This document shows, one piece after another, positions 1 through 9,734 of a stretch of 33,387 nucleotides of DNA (position 1 is its first letter; each line of letters starts with the position of its first letter). Source of the stretch: an uncultured SAR86 cluster bacterium (lineage in GTDB: Bacteria; Pseudomonadota; Gammaproteobacteria; Magnimaribacterales; AG-339-G14); contig CABZRA010000009.1 of the NCBI GenBank assembly GCA_902527995.1, positions 1 through 33,387 of the forward strand, given 5' to 3'. The position numbers and the translations under genes are program-made. A model generated the notes under the pieces. The model worked only from the letters and a program-made list of their open reading frames with translations, made no database searches and was not told the DNA's origin.

Positions 1-2
1 AA

Positions 3-569
3 GGCGATGGAAGAATAAATACTCCCTTATTGAATTTTGTCAGTAATAAAATCACTGGTGTTGATATTCTTTATAAAAAATCTTTTGAAACTAAATTTGG
101 AATATTAGAACTAAGTAATTTCTCTAATTTTTTAATAAAAAGAGAAATTCAACAAGCTTCTTCTAATATAGCTACTGATTGTCGAGGTAGATATGAAAAT
201 ACTTGTGGTATGCCTTCACCAAAATTCCAAAACATATTATCAATTGATCTCTTATCGACTATTCGCGATATACCATTAAACATAAATTTGAGGGTCAGAC
301 ACATTGGATCAGTAGACGACACTAACGTTGATAGTTCTAGAACCTCTTATGATGAAAACGTTCCTTTTAAAAGTTTTACTTATATTGATCCTTCTTTGAA
401 ATTTTCCTTCGATTCATTTGATTTGAGACTTGGTATTAACAATTTATTTGATCAAGATCCTCCAGTTAATGGACAAATTGGTTACGTTCCAGGAAATGGA
501 AACTTCTATCCATCCTTTTATGATTCTCTCGGCAGATTCCTATTCCTTAGGTTGTCCGCACAGATGTAA
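3..569 (+). CDS. TonB-dependent receptor, C-terminal fragment (truncated by window start)
   Basis: Frame is open upstream of the listed TTG at 30 to the window edge (GDGRINTPLLNFVSNK...). Contains a beta-barrel end with 'LRLGINNLFDQDPPV' and 'YDSLGRFLFLRLSAQM', typical of TonB receptor C-termini. Confidence 0.85.
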   Translation, partial: GDGRINTPLLNFVSNKITGVDILYKKSFETKFGILELSNFSNFLIKREIQQASSNIATDCRGRYENTCGMPSPKFQNILSIDLLSTIRDIPLNINLRVRHIGSVDDTNVDSSRTSYDENVPFKSFTYIDPSLKFSFDSFDLRLGINNLFDQDPPVNGQIGYVPGNGNFYPSFYDSLGRFLFLRLSAQM

Positions 570-586
570 TTAATTCAAGATTTTAA

Positions 587-1516
587 ATGGAAAAAACTCT
601 TTTAATAGATCTCGGCGGTACTCATATGCGATTTGCAATTTTGAGCGTAGAAAATAACAAAATAGATTCGGTAAATAAAAAAAAACTTCAATTAGAAGAT
701 AAACTAGACACCTTCCTCCAAGACATCTTAGCTGAGAATAAAAATCAGATAAATAATTTAGTACTCTCTATTGCTGGACCAAAATTATATGGAACTATAG
801 AAATGACTAACAGAACCTTAAAAATTGACGCTAACAAACTTAAAGAAAAATTTAATTTAAAAAATTGTTTGATTTTAAATGATTGGGAAGCAATCGCTTA
901 TAGTTATCCAAGTTTAAAGAGTGATAATCTAATTAATTTAATTAACCCAAAAACTAATTTTTACAATAATAATATTCTATTTTTTGGACCTGGCACAGGT
1001 TTAGGAGTCTCACTTTTAATTGATGAGAAATATGTTCAATCAACAGAAGTTGGAAATATTAATCTTGGAGTAAATGAATTAGTTGGAGATGAGCTTGCCT
1101 CAACAAATCAATTTTCTAAAATTGAAGACACTATCTCTGGAACAGGAATTTCTAAAATATTCGAATTAAAAAAAGATAAAAAAATAAGTTCAGAAGACAT
1201 ATTTAAGCTGGCAAAAAATGGAGAAGATTTTGCCTTAGAAATTATTGAGGATCTTATAGATAGAATAGCTATACTTTTGTCTCAATTAACGCTTACCTAC
1301 ATGCCAGGCAAAGGAATCTTTCTCGCTGGAAGTATGATGAGATCATTAATAAGTTTTATTGATAAGAAAAAATTTGAGAAACAATTCTTAGCAAATATTG
1401 AAAGTCCTCAATTAGAAATTTTGAAGATGACTCCAATTAATATTGTCACAAAGGAAAATTTAGCACTTTATGGTTGCTTAAATTACTTTAATTCAATTCA
1501 GAAAGATTTAAATTAA
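587..1516 (+). CDS. glk: Glucokinase
   Basis: 'LIDLGGTHMRFAIL' phosphate-binding motif, 'LNDWEAIAYS', 'FGPGTGLGVS'; 309 aa. Confidence 0.9.
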   Translation: MEKTLLIDLGGTHMRFAILSVENNKIDSVNKKKLQLEDKLDTFLQDILAENKNQINNLVLSIAGPKLYGTIEMTNRTLKIDANKLKEKFNLKNCLILNDWEAIAYSYPSLKSDNLINLINPKTNFYNNNILFFGPGTGLGVSLLIDEKYVQSTEVGNINLGVNELVGDELASTNQFSKIEDTISGTGISKIFELKKDKKISSEDIFKLAKNGEDFALEIIEDLIDRIAILLSQLTLTYMPGKGIFLAGSMMRSLISFIDKKKFEKQFLANIESPQLEILKMTPINIVTKENLALYGCLNYFNSIQKDLN

Positions 1517-2894
1517 GGATATCGCCTGGATATATGAGACTTTCATCCTCAATATCATTCCACTTCAAAATCCAATCCTTTGTTATTCCAAATCTTAGAG
1601 ATATTTTATTGATAGTGTCGCCTGTCTTAACTGGATAGGCAATATCGTTTCGATTTACCTTAGGAACGGGCCTAGGTTTTAAATATTTAGGATAAATTAA
1701 TATTTTTGATCCCGTAAGTAAAAAGTTTGATGGATTTAGATCGTTCCAAATAGAAAGGTCTCTAATTGTAACTTCAAACTTTCTTGCAATTGACCATAAA
1801 CTATCGCCGCTTTTTACATAATAAACATCCGGTCTGTTTAAATAATCTTTAATCCAACTAGGGCCTCTTGGAACTATCAATTCTTCTGACTCATAAATCG
1901 TATCGTCTTTGAGACCATTTATTTCCTTTAAGAGTTCAAAGTCAATAAGGTACTTTTCGGCGATGGAAGTTAAAGTATCCCCACGTCTAACCAAATATTT
2001 ATCCCATTGCACTAATTCATTAGGATCTATATCTTCTAAAATAATTTGAAATCTATCTGCTATACCAACTGGTAATAAAACATGAAAAGGACCGTTTGGA
2101 TCAGTTGCCCATTGATTAAAACCAGGATTTAATTCGTAAATAAGTTCGAGGTTAACACCCGATAAGTTTGATACCTGCATTAGATCAACTTGTGAAGGTA
2201 ACTCAATTATTCTGAAATAGGGCCGATTCGGTAAAAAGGGGAGTTGAATATTGAATTTGTCTGGATCTCTTATTAATTCAACTATTGCTAAAATCTTTGG
2301 TACATAGGATTTAGTTTCTCTAGGTAAATTTAGAGACCAAAAATCCGTCGGTAAACCTTTTTTCTTATTTTTTTCTATTTCCTTTCTTATTCTTGACGGA
2401 CCCGCATTGTATGCAGCAATAGCTATTAACCAGTCTCCGTATTTTTCATAAAGATTAGATAAAAATCCATATGCAGCCTCCGTAGAAGCTACAATATCTC
2501 TTCGACCGTCATACCACCAATTTTTCTTTAACCCATTTTCTTTGGCAGTACTCGGAATAAATTGCCATATTCCGGAAGCTCCTGTGGCAGACCTAGCATA
2601 GGGATCAAATTGGCTTTCAACAAATGGAATTAAACTTAATTCTACAGGTAAGTTTTTTCTTAATCCTTCTTTTACTGTGTAATAAAGATATCTTTGACCA
2701 TTTTTTGAGAGTCTGTTGATTAAATATTGGTTGCTAATATATTTTTCAGTTGCGTTAACAATTTCTGACCTATTTGAATCGTATTGCAAATTACTGCTTA
2801 AACGAATTTGATCCCATAAAGACTCAGTAGATCGAACAGCTTGACTAAATGATTGATGTGAAATGATTAGTAGAAAGAGAAAAAAAAGTTTCAT
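1488..2894 (-). CDS. mltD: Lytic murein transglycosylase D with LysM repeats
   Basis: SLT domain 'PFVESQFDPYARSATGASGIWQFIPSTAKENGL', 'AIAAYNAGPSRI', and three LysM-like repeats ('YLVRRGDTLTSIAEKY', 'YYVKSGDSLWSIARKF', 'YPVKTGDTINKISLRFG'). Adjacent to gloB. Confidence 0.93.
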   Translation of the reverse strand: MKLFFLFLLIISHQSFSQAVRSTESLWDQIRLSSNLQYDSNRSEIVNATEKYISNQYLINRLSKNGQRYLYYTVKEGLRKNLPVELSLIPFVESQFDPYARSATGASGIWQFIPSTAKENGLKKNWWYDGRRDIVASTEAAYGFLSNLYEKYGDWLIAIAAYNAGPSRIRKEIEKNKKKGLPTDFWSLNLPRETKSYVPKILAIVELIRDPDKFNIQLPFLPNRPYFRIIELPSQVDLMQVSNLSGVNLELIYELNPGFNQWATDPNGPFHVLLPVGIADRFQIILEDIDPNELVQWDKYLVRRGDTLTSIAEKYLIDFELLKEINGLKDDTIYESEELIVPRGPSWIKDYLNRPDVYYVKSGDSLWSIARKFEVTIRDLSIWNDLNPSNFLLTGSKILIYPKYLKPRPVPKVNRNDIAYPVKTGDTINKISLRFGITKDWILKWNDIEDESLIYPGDILNLNLSELN

Positions 2895-3661
2895 TAGAAA
2901 TTATCTTTCCATTCTCTAATTGTTTTTAGAGTATCTACTTCTTTATTAATGGTCATTGAAGCAAAATTACTTGCATTGGAGATAATATTCTCATCGGTAA
3001 GTCTAAGAAAAGGGTTGATCGAAAGTTCTTTTTCAATAGACGATGGCAAAGTAATCTCATCTTTTTCTCTTTTGGTTTTGACTTCAGAATAGTAGTCTTT
3101 TAAAAAATCATTTTCATCATTGACGACTACAGCAAAATTTAAATTACTTTCTGTGTATTCATGAGTGCAGTAAACCAACGTTTCGGGAGAAAGAGATTTA
3201 AGCTTTTGGAGAGAATTATGCATTTGAGCGGGAGTTCCTTCAAAAAGTCTGCCACAACCACCAGAAAAAAGTGTGTCACCGCAAAATAATAATTTTTGGG
3301 AGGATTCTGAATAATAAGCTATGTGGTCTAAAGTATGTCCTGGAACTTCAAAAATTTTAAATTTTTCGTTGAATACCATTATGGAATCGTTTTCTTTTAA
3401 TTCATGCGTTATACCTTCAATACGATTGTTAACCGGGCCATATACCGGCACATCGTATTTACTGGTTAAGGTTTTTATTCCGCCAGTGTGATCAAAATGA
3501 TGATGGGTGATGAGAATTCCATCTAAAGTGAAATTATTTTTGTTAAGAAATTCTAATACAGGATTAGCATCGCCTGGATCGACTATATAAACTGATTCTT
3601 TACTGACCAAAGCCCAGATATAATTATCAGTAAATGCTTTTAATGGAACTACCTCAATCAC
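2894..3661 (-). CDS. gloB: Hydroxyacylglutathione hydrolase (glyoxalase II)
   Basis: 'ITHHHFDHTGG' metal site, 'VPGHTLDHIAYY', 'FCGDTLFSGGCGRLFEGTPAQM', 'CTHEYTESNLNFA'. Confidence 0.95.
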   Translation of the reverse strand: MIEVVPLKAFTDNYIWALVSKESVYIVDPGDANPVLEFLNKNNFTLDGILITHHHFDHTGGIKTLTSKYDVPVYGPVNNRIEGITHELKENDSIMVFNEKFKIFEVPGHTLDHIAYYSESSQKLLFCGDTLFSGGCGRLFEGTPAQMHNSLQKLKSLSPETLVYCTHEYTESNLNFAVVVNDENDFLKDYYSEVKTKREKDEITLPSSIEKELSINPFLRLTDENIISNASNFASMTINKEVDTLKTIREWKDNF

Positions 3662-3706
3662 AATCTAATTTTATCATTAGGCTGGGCATTTGGTTAACAG
3701 GTTAAA

Positions 3707-4144
3707 ATGAAAAAAATTAATATTTACACAGACGGAGCTTGCAAAGGAAATCCAGGTCCTGGAGGCTGGGGAGTATTGATAATCCTAGAAGACGAACAAA
3801 TTGAGTTAAGCGGCGGAATTAGAGAGACTACTAACAATCAAATGGAATTAATGGCAGTTATCAAATCTTTAGAGTATTTTGACAATCAGATAGAAGCTAA
3901 CTTATATACCGATTCAAAATACGTTATGGATGGCATCACCAACTACATCAAGAAATGGAAAACGAACGGATGGAAAACTGCAAACAAAAAACCAGTAAAA
4001 AACTCTGAATTATGGAAAGAATTAGATTGTCTTAATGATTTACATAACATTCAATGGAATTGGGTTAAAGGTCATAGTGGCCATCCAGAAAACGAAAAAG
4101 CTGATGCTTTAGCTAATTTGGGTATCGAGAAGATTAGAAGATGA
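3707..4144 (+). CDS. rnhA: Ribonuclease HI
   Basis: 'IYTDGACKGNPGPGGWGVLI', 'TTNNQMELMAVIKSLE', 'YTDSKYVMDGI', 'WVKGHSGHPENEKADALA'. Confidence 0.97.
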   Translation: MKKINIYTDGACKGNPGPGGWGVLIILEDEQIELSGGIRETTNNQMELMAVIKSLEYFDNQIEANLYTDSKYVMDGITNYIKKWKTNGWKTANKKPVKNSELWKELDCLNDLHNIQWNWVKGHSGHPENEKADALANLGIEKIRR

Positions 4145-4815
4145 AGCAGATTTTCCTAGACACAGAAACCACTGGATTAGACTATAAGTCAGGTCATAAA
4201 CTAATAGAAATAGCTTGTGTAGAATTAGAAAATAGAAAATTTACTGGCAGAGAGTTCCAATCTTATGTGAATCCAAATCGTAGTATTGACCCCGGTGCTG
4301 TAAAAGTTCATGGATTATCTCAAGAGTTCCTTTCCGATAAACCCTTATTTACTGATATTTGTTTAGATTTATTAGAGTTCATAAAAGGCGCTGAACTTTT
4401 AATTCATAATGCTGAATTTGATTTAGGTTTTATAAACAATGAATTAGCTCTTAATAATATTCCGGACAGAGTAGAAGATCATGTTGGGAAAATTACAGAT
4501 ACTCTCTTGATGGCTAGGCAAATTCATCCAGGACAAAGAAACAGTCTCGAAGTTTTAACAGAAAGATATAATGTTCAAGGTTATGATCGTTCATATCATG
4601 GCGCTTTAGTGGATTCTAAAATTTTAGGAGAAGTTTATTTGTCTATGACAGGCGGTCAAACAGATTTAAAATTTTCATCTTCACAACAAAGCTTTAATGA
4701 TCATCAAACCATGCAAGTAAATAATTCAAGATCTCTTATTAAAATTAAAGCAACAGAAGAGGAAAATAATCTTCATCAAGAATATTTATTATCAATAAAT
4801 AAAAATGAGAACTAG
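4141..4815 (+). CDS. dnaQ: DNA polymerase III epsilon subunit (3'-5' exonuclease)
   Basis: Exo I 'FLDTETTGLD', 'VKVHGLSQEFL', 'LLIHNAEFDLGFINNEL', 'YHGALVDSKILGEVYL'. ATGA overlap with rnhA. Confidence 0.95.
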   Translation: MKQIFLDTETTGLDYKSGHKLIEIACVELENRKFTGREFQSYVNPNRSIDPGAVKVHGLSQEFLSDKPLFTDICLDLLEFIKGAELLIHNAEFDLGFINNELALNNIPDRVEDHVGKITDTLLMARQIHPGQRNSLEVLTERYNVQGYDRSYHGALVDSKILGEVYLSMTGGQTDLKFSSSQQSFNDHQTMQVNNSRSLIKIKATEEENNLHQEYLLSINKNEN

Positions 4816-6172
4816 ATTTGCTCCAAGTCCAACTGGTCATTTGCACATAGGTGGTGCGAGAACAGCAATTTTTACTTGGCTTTGTGCCAAAGCTCAAAAA
4901 GGCAAATTCTTAATAAGATTCGAGGACACTGACAAAGAAAGATCCAACCAGGAGTATGTGGATTCAATTCTAACAAGTCTTTCTTGGCTTGGTATTGAAG
5001 CTGATGAAGAGCCTTTGTTCCAAAGTAGTCGTCAAGCAAAGCACAAAGAGATTGCTCTTGATCTCTTGAATAAAGGTTTAGCATATTCTTGTAACGTCTC
5101 GCCGGAAAGGTTAGAAGAGGTAAGAAAAATTCAACAACAAAATAAACAACAACCTCGATACGACGGTTTTAGTAGAGATTTAAATCTTCCTCATGAAGAG
5201 GGAAATGTAATACGATTCAAAATGCCCTTGGAAGGAGAAACTTCTTTTGAGGATAAAATTCTAAAAAAAATTTCTATTAACAATAAAGAATTGGATGATT
5301 TCATAATCATAAGATCTGATGGTTCTCCCACGTACAATTTTTGTGCTGCTGTAGACGATATCGAAATGGAAATTACTACCGTTATTAGAGGGGATGATCA
5401 TATTACTAATACTTTAAAACAGATTAATATTCTGAATGCCCTTGAGGCAAATACTCCTGAATATGCTCATCTTCCCATGGTCTTATCACCAGAGGGAAAA
5501 AGACTTTCAAAACGTGACGGTGCTTTAGATATCAATGAATATAAAAAGATGGGCTATTTAAAAGAGGCAATGATTAATTATTTAATAAAACTTGGTTGGA
5601 CTTATAGAGAGCAAGAAATTTTTTCGGAAGAGGAATTAATAAAGTATTTCGATATTCAAAACGTAAATTCATCAGCTGCAAAATTTTCGCAAAAGTTATT
5701 AGATTTTTATAACAATCATTATTTAAAAGAAACTGATATAAATTCACTTTATGCTTACATAGATAAGAATTTTTCTTTGTCAGATAAATTTATTCAAAAT
5801 CCAAAAAAGATAGAAATTATAGATTTACTTCGAGTAAGTTCAAACAACGTAATACAAATTATTGATGAATTAACTATTTTTCACGATGATCCTGAATTAA
5901 CCGAGGAATTATTAACATCAATACAAATTGATAAAGATTTACTAGAAAAGTTTAAAGTAGAACTTGAAGAAGTAAACTTTAACGAAAAGCTCTTGATTGG
6001 GGTTTTTTTAGATAACTTTTTATCGAAAAATAACTTAAAATTTCCTATCTTGGGAAAACCTTTAAGATTGATATTAACTGGAAAATCAAAAGCTCCATCT
6101 ATAACCGATTTACTTTTTTTAATTGGAAAAGAAGTTTGTACAAATAGAATAGAGAAATTTTTAAAAATTTAA
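4805..6172 (+). CDS. gltX: Glutamyl-tRNA synthetase
   Basis: 'RFAPSPTGHLHIGGARTAIF' (HIGH-like), 'RFEDTDKERS', 'GKRLSKRDGA' (KMSKS-like). 11-nt overlap with dnaQ. Confidence 0.95.
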   Translation: MRTRFAPSPTGHLHIGGARTAIFTWLCAKAQKGKFLIRFEDTDKERSNQEYVDSILTSLSWLGIEADEEPLFQSSRQAKHKEIALDLLNKGLAYSCNVSPERLEEVRKIQQQNKQQPRYDGFSRDLNLPHEEGNVIRFKMPLEGETSFEDKILKKISINNKELDDFIIIRSDGSPTYNFCAAVDDIEMEITTVIRGDDHITNTLKQINILNALEANTPEYAHLPMVLSPEGKRLSKRDGALDINEYKKMGYLKEAMINYLIKLGWTYREQEIFSEEELIKYFDIQNVNSSAAKFSQKLLDFYNNHYLKETDINSLYAYIDKNFSLSDKFIQNPKKIEIIDLLRVSSNNVIQIIDELTIFHDDPELTEELLTSIQIDKDLLEKFKVELEEVNFNEKLLIGVFLDNFLSKNNLKFPILGKPLRLILTGKSKAPSITDLLFLIGKEVCTNRIEKFLKI

Positions 6173-6181
6173 GATCAATTC

Positions 6182-6367
6182 ATGATAGATAAAAAATTGC
6201 TTGAGGTGTTGGTATGTCCTCAATCTAAAGCTAAATTAATCTTGGTTGGTGAAGAGTTATTCTGTTTTGAAAGTAAATTAGCTTACCCAATCAATGATGG
6301 CATACCAATTCTTTTAGTAAAAGAAGCAAGGGATTTAACGCCTGAAGAATTGGCCGAGAACTCTTAA
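6182..6367 (+). CDS. Trm112 family protein (YcaR-like)
   Basis: 'LLEVLVCPQSKAKL...KLAYPINDGIPILLVKEARDL', typical Trm112-like short protein. Confidence 0.88.
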   Translation: MIDKKLLEVLVCPQSKAKLILVGEELFCFESKLAYPINDGIPILLVKEARDLTPEELAENS

Positions 6368-7653
6368 TTCTTTTCAGCCAAATCTCGTTTATTTTGAGTA
6401 CTGGCTAAACTAGCATGATTTAGAATATTTCTAGCCATAGAAGAATCTTGTTTTATTGAAAAATTTGCATAAATAATTTTCCTAGCTTTGTGTACATGTT
6501 CATTTGCTTCGTCAGCATAAAAAGCTGTTTCAATTAGGTGAGCAGCAATTTTATCTTTACCTTGAGAGCTCATTTCCAATGCTTTATCTATTAATATTTC
6601 TACACCGCCAACCAATTCTATCCAAACTTTTGATTCTTCATTTCTTTTAGCTGGAAGCAAGCGGTCGTATTCACCGTCCCACCATCCTCCATAACGTCGC
6701 CAAATCATACGAATAAGGAATTCGGGATCATCATATACAGGTCTTAACCAAGGCAACTTTATTAATTCATCAGGAATTTTTACTGTGTGGATTATTTCGT
6801 TAAGTCTTTTGCCTTTATTCATTAATTGAACTGTTTGAGTCTCTATGGTTTTTAAAAACATAGAGGTTGTAGACAGAGCTTCTTTAATCCTTTCTTTTCC
6901 ATAAATGGGAAATCCATGTCCAGGTAATAATATCTCGGGCTCAAGAGCAATCATTTCGTCTAAAGCTTCGGCCCAATCCGAAATATACCTTTGTACTTTT
7001 TGGGGATTTCCACCGTTAGGTACCGCCCAAATAAATAAATCCCCGGGGGCAATTATTTTTTCTTCAGGTATATGCACCCACGTATGATCATCTGTTTCTC
7101 CTCTAGCATGGTGTAAATTAAAAGTAAGTTTGCCTTGTTTAAAGGAAGTTTCTTTAGAGTAAGTTTCGTCAGGATACCGATATTCAGTAGGCCAATTGAA
7201 TTTATCAACATCGATTGCAAATTGTCTTCGATTGATAGCGGTATTCCAACCATTAGTCAGAATATACCTATCGAAATGTTCGGGTGTTAGATTATGTGAA
7301 TACACTTTAGGCAGGGGTAATTTTTTACTCTCACATTCTTCATCAAATTTTTGAATTGCAAAAACATGATCTACATGATGATGTGTAAAGATTGCTGCTT
7401 TTAAATGATCATTGGGTCGCCACTTTTTTATTTCTTCATAACCGGTTTCAATATCTAATTGGCTGCCTGCATCAATCATAACTAAGCCATCACCTGTATC
7501 GACTGCAAAAAAACCACCAATACCTTTCATTCCAAGAATGTTTGGTTTAATTTCTGTGGATCCTTCATAAAAAGTATGAACAGGATGATGCTCAAACTTA
7601 GTATCAAGCAATCCTTTCCAGGCCAGTTCAGATAATTCTTTTAAATCACTCAT
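6364..7653 (-). CDS. MBL-fold metallo-hydrolase, alkylsulfatase-like with dimerization domain
   Basis: 'THHHVDHVFAI' metal motif, 'APGDLFIWAVPNGGNPQKVQRYISDWAEAL', 'LLPGHGFPI', 'RRYGGWWDGEYDRLLPA'. No obvious signal peptide. Confidence 0.85.
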   Translation of the reverse strand: MSDLKELSELAWKGLLDTKFEHHPVHTFYEGSTEIKPNILGMKGIGGFFAVDTGDGLVMIDAGSQLDIETGYEEIKKWRPNDHLKAAIFTHHHVDHVFAIQKFDEECESKKLPLPKVYSHNLTPEHFDRYILTNGWNTAINRRQFAIDVDKFNWPTEYRYPDETYSKETSFKQGKLTFNLHHARGETDDHTWVHIPEEKIIAPGDLFIWAVPNGGNPQKVQRYISDWAEALDEMIALEPEILLPGHGFPIYGKERIKEALSTTSMFLKTIETQTVQLMNKGKRLNEIIHTVKIPDELIKLPWLRPVYDDPEFLIRMIWRRYGGWWDGEYDRLLPAKRNEESKVWIELVGGVEILIDKALEMSSQGKDKIAAHLIETAFYADEANEHVHKARKIIYANFSIKQDSSMARNILNHASLASTQNKRDLAEKN

Positions 7654-7672
7654 TATTCCCTCATTGAATTAG

Positions 7673-7685
7673 TTTGTCAGACAAA
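7673..7685. promoter_or_regulatory. Candidate GntR/FadR-type operator palindrome
   Basis: TTTGTC-A-GACAAA, perfect 6-1-6 palindrome containing TNGTNNNACNA, in the 67-bp divergent intergenic region between the alkylsulfatase-like and CoA-transferase genes. Confidence 0.5.
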
Positions 7686-7720
7686 GTATCTTTAATTATA
7701 AATCAGTAAAAGGGGAGAGA

Positions 7721-8854
7721 ATGAATAATAGTAAACCTTTAGAAGGCATAAAAATTGTAGAAATTTCTACAATTATTACAGCTTCATTAGCAACAATGAT
7801 GTTAGCTGATCAAGGAGCTGAAGTTATAAAAATTGAGCAATCAGGTATAGGAGATCCCATGCGATATCTCGGTACACAAAAAGGTGGTATATCGGCTTTA
7901 TTTGCCAATTGTAATAGAGGGAAAAGATCGATTGATTTGGATTTGAAAGATTCTGATGATTTGGAAATCGCTAAGAAATTAATTTCAGGTGCTGACGTTT
8001 TAATAAATAATTTTCGACCTGGAATTATGGATAAACTGGGTCTTAGTGAAAATGAATGTAAAGAAATAAACAATAATCTAATTTATGTCTCCATAAATGG
8101 TTTTGGAAATGAAGGGCCTTTTTCATCTTCCCCGGCTTATGATCATGTTGTACAAGCCATGTCGGGAGCGACCGATATTCAATCAGACGCAAATCAACCG
8201 CAATATATAAAAACTTTACTTTGCGACAAAATAACTGCGTACACTGTTACGCAATCTATTTTATCTGCTTTATTAAAACGAGAAAGAACTGGAGCTGCAG
8301 ATAGAATTGATTTATCGATGTTAGATTCAGCTGTATTTTTTCTTTGGCCAGATGGCATGATGAATCACACCCTCTTAGATGAAGACGTGCAAACTTTAGC
8401 ACCATTGACCAAATCTTATAATCTTTACAAATGTAAAGATGGGTACATATCAATTGCTGCTTTAAATGATCTGCAATGGTTTGGAATTTTTAAAGCTCTA
8501 GACAAGCCAGAATATATTGAGGACGAAAGGTTTAACTCAACTCCTGCTAGAAGTGAAAATTTAGTCGAACTTATGAGTTTGTTATCAAAATTTGAGTCAA
8601 TGACGACGGATGATGCATTATCTAAATTAAGAAATGAAGATGTTCCATGCTCGGCAACAACCACCTTAGAAGAATTAATGGAGCATCCACAAATTGAAGC
8701 AAATGGTTTATTTAAAGAAATTAGTAGTTCAAATCAAGGTCAACTAAGAGCTCTGAGATTTCCAGCTAAATTCAATAATCAAGAGTTAATGAATCACACC
8801 CCAGCTCCTGCTTTGGGTGAACACAAAGCTGAAATAATTAACTCTTTAGAGTAA
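7721..8854 (+). CDS. CaiB/BaiF family CoA-transferase
   Basis: 'PLEGIKIVEIS...ADQGAEVIKIE', 'NRGKRSIDLDLK', 'LINNFRPGIMDKLGL', 'YDHVVQAMSG'. Strong SD (aaggggagag) before ATG. Confidence 0.93.
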   Translation: MNNSKPLEGIKIVEISTIITASLATMMLADQGAEVIKIEQSGIGDPMRYLGTQKGGISALFANCNRGKRSIDLDLKDSDDLEIAKKLISGADVLINNFRPGIMDKLGLSENECKEINNNLIYVSINGFGNEGPFSSSPAYDHVVQAMSGATDIQSDANQPQYIKTLLCDKITAYTVTQSILSALLKRERTGAADRIDLSMLDSAVFFLWPDGMMNHTLLDEDVQTLAPLTKSYNLYKCKDGYISIAALNDLQWFGIFKALDKPEYIEDERFNSTPARSENLVELMSLLSKFESMTTDDALSKLRNEDVPCSATTTLEELMEHPQIEANGLFKEISSSNQGQLRALRFPAKFNNQELMNHTPAPALGEHKAEIINSLE

Positions 8855-8857
8855 TTA

Positions 8858-9694
8858 TTACTTACTTAAGACAGCGTACATACTGTCACTGAGTGGTTGT
8901 TTATCAGAGAGTTTCATTTCAAATTTTGAAAAGCCAGACTTAACAGCAGTTGCTTTTAACGTGGCAGGAGTGAAATAATTTACGTGGTCAGGATGGCGAA
9001 AGCCGCACCATTTTTCTTTTCTTAAATGCCTATTCCAGCTATCGAAGTTTGGAACTTTAATAATTACTTTTCCATTTGATTTTAATTTACCGTAAGTATT
9101 CTTTAAAAGTTTTAAAGGCTCAATTTCGTGCTCTAAAAAAGATGAAAGAATTACTAAATCAAAATAATCATCTTGAAATTCAAGCATTCCATCTACAGCA
9201 TTATTATGAATCCAAGTTCCACGTTTTGCTTTTTGTTGAGCTTCGTTAGCTAAAGCAGCAGAGATTTCTATTCCATTAGGGACACATTTATTATGGTATC
9301 TTTTAGGAAGCTCCGAAATGATAATTTCTAAAGCTTTTCCATCAGCACAACCAACATCCAACAATTGAATTTGTTCAGGATTTTTAATACTTAAAATTTG
9401 TCGTTTCGCTAATTCTTTTACTTTATTTCTTTTTAAAACTTTTAATCTAAATTCTTTAAGTAAAGAACTTATTTTGTAGCGCAGAGGCTCAGCAGTTTTT
9501 CTTTTTTTTACTTCAGTTTCATAGGTTTTTTCCCAAGCAAAATCTTCATTCAAAGCTTCATATCCTGGAGGGTTTTCTAAAAAGACTATGCCAGTTTCAA
9601 CACACTTAATAATATTCCAAGGTTCGGGCGCTAAATCTAACTTAATTGTTTCAGATTTCTTTTCTAATAAGGGGCTTACTCTCTTTAAATTCAT
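8858..9694 (-). CDS. Class I SAM-dependent methyltransferase
   Basis: 'IQLLDVGCADGKALEII' SAM motif I; 'DDYFDLVILSSFLEHEIEPLKLLKNTYGKLKSNGKVIIKVPN'. Confidence 0.85.
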   Translation of the reverse strand: MNLKRVSPLLEKKSETIKLDLAPEPWNIIKCVETGIVFLENPPGYEALNEDFAWEKTYETEVKKRKTAEPLRYKISSLLKEFRLKVLKRNKVKELAKRQILSIKNPEQIQLLDVGCADGKALEIIISELPKRYHNKCVPNGIEISAALANEAQQKAKRGTWIHNNAVDGMLEFQDDYFDLVILSSFLEHEIEPLKLLKNTYGKLKSNGKVIIKVPNFDSWNRHLRKEKWCGFRHPDHVNYFTPATLKATAVKSGFSKFEMKLSDKQPLSDSMYAVLSK

Positions 9695-9734
9695 GTGTAG
9701 TTATCTCTTAATAAAAACTGATATTATGGAGTAA

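Noticed and set aside
4872-5084. Minus-strand 70-aa ORF inside gltX
   Set aside because: Fully antisense to a confidently identified conserved gene; no recognisable domain. Judged a chance ORF.
6905-7253. ORFs 6905-7087 (+) and 7053-7253 (-) within the alkylsulfatase-like gene
   Set aside because: Both lie inside a conserved MBL coding sequence in other frames, without motifs.
7810-8664. Minus-strand ORFs 7810-8073, 8256-8453 and 8425-8664
   Set aside because: Antisense to the CaiB/BaiF CoA-transferase; low-complexity translations with no domain signal.
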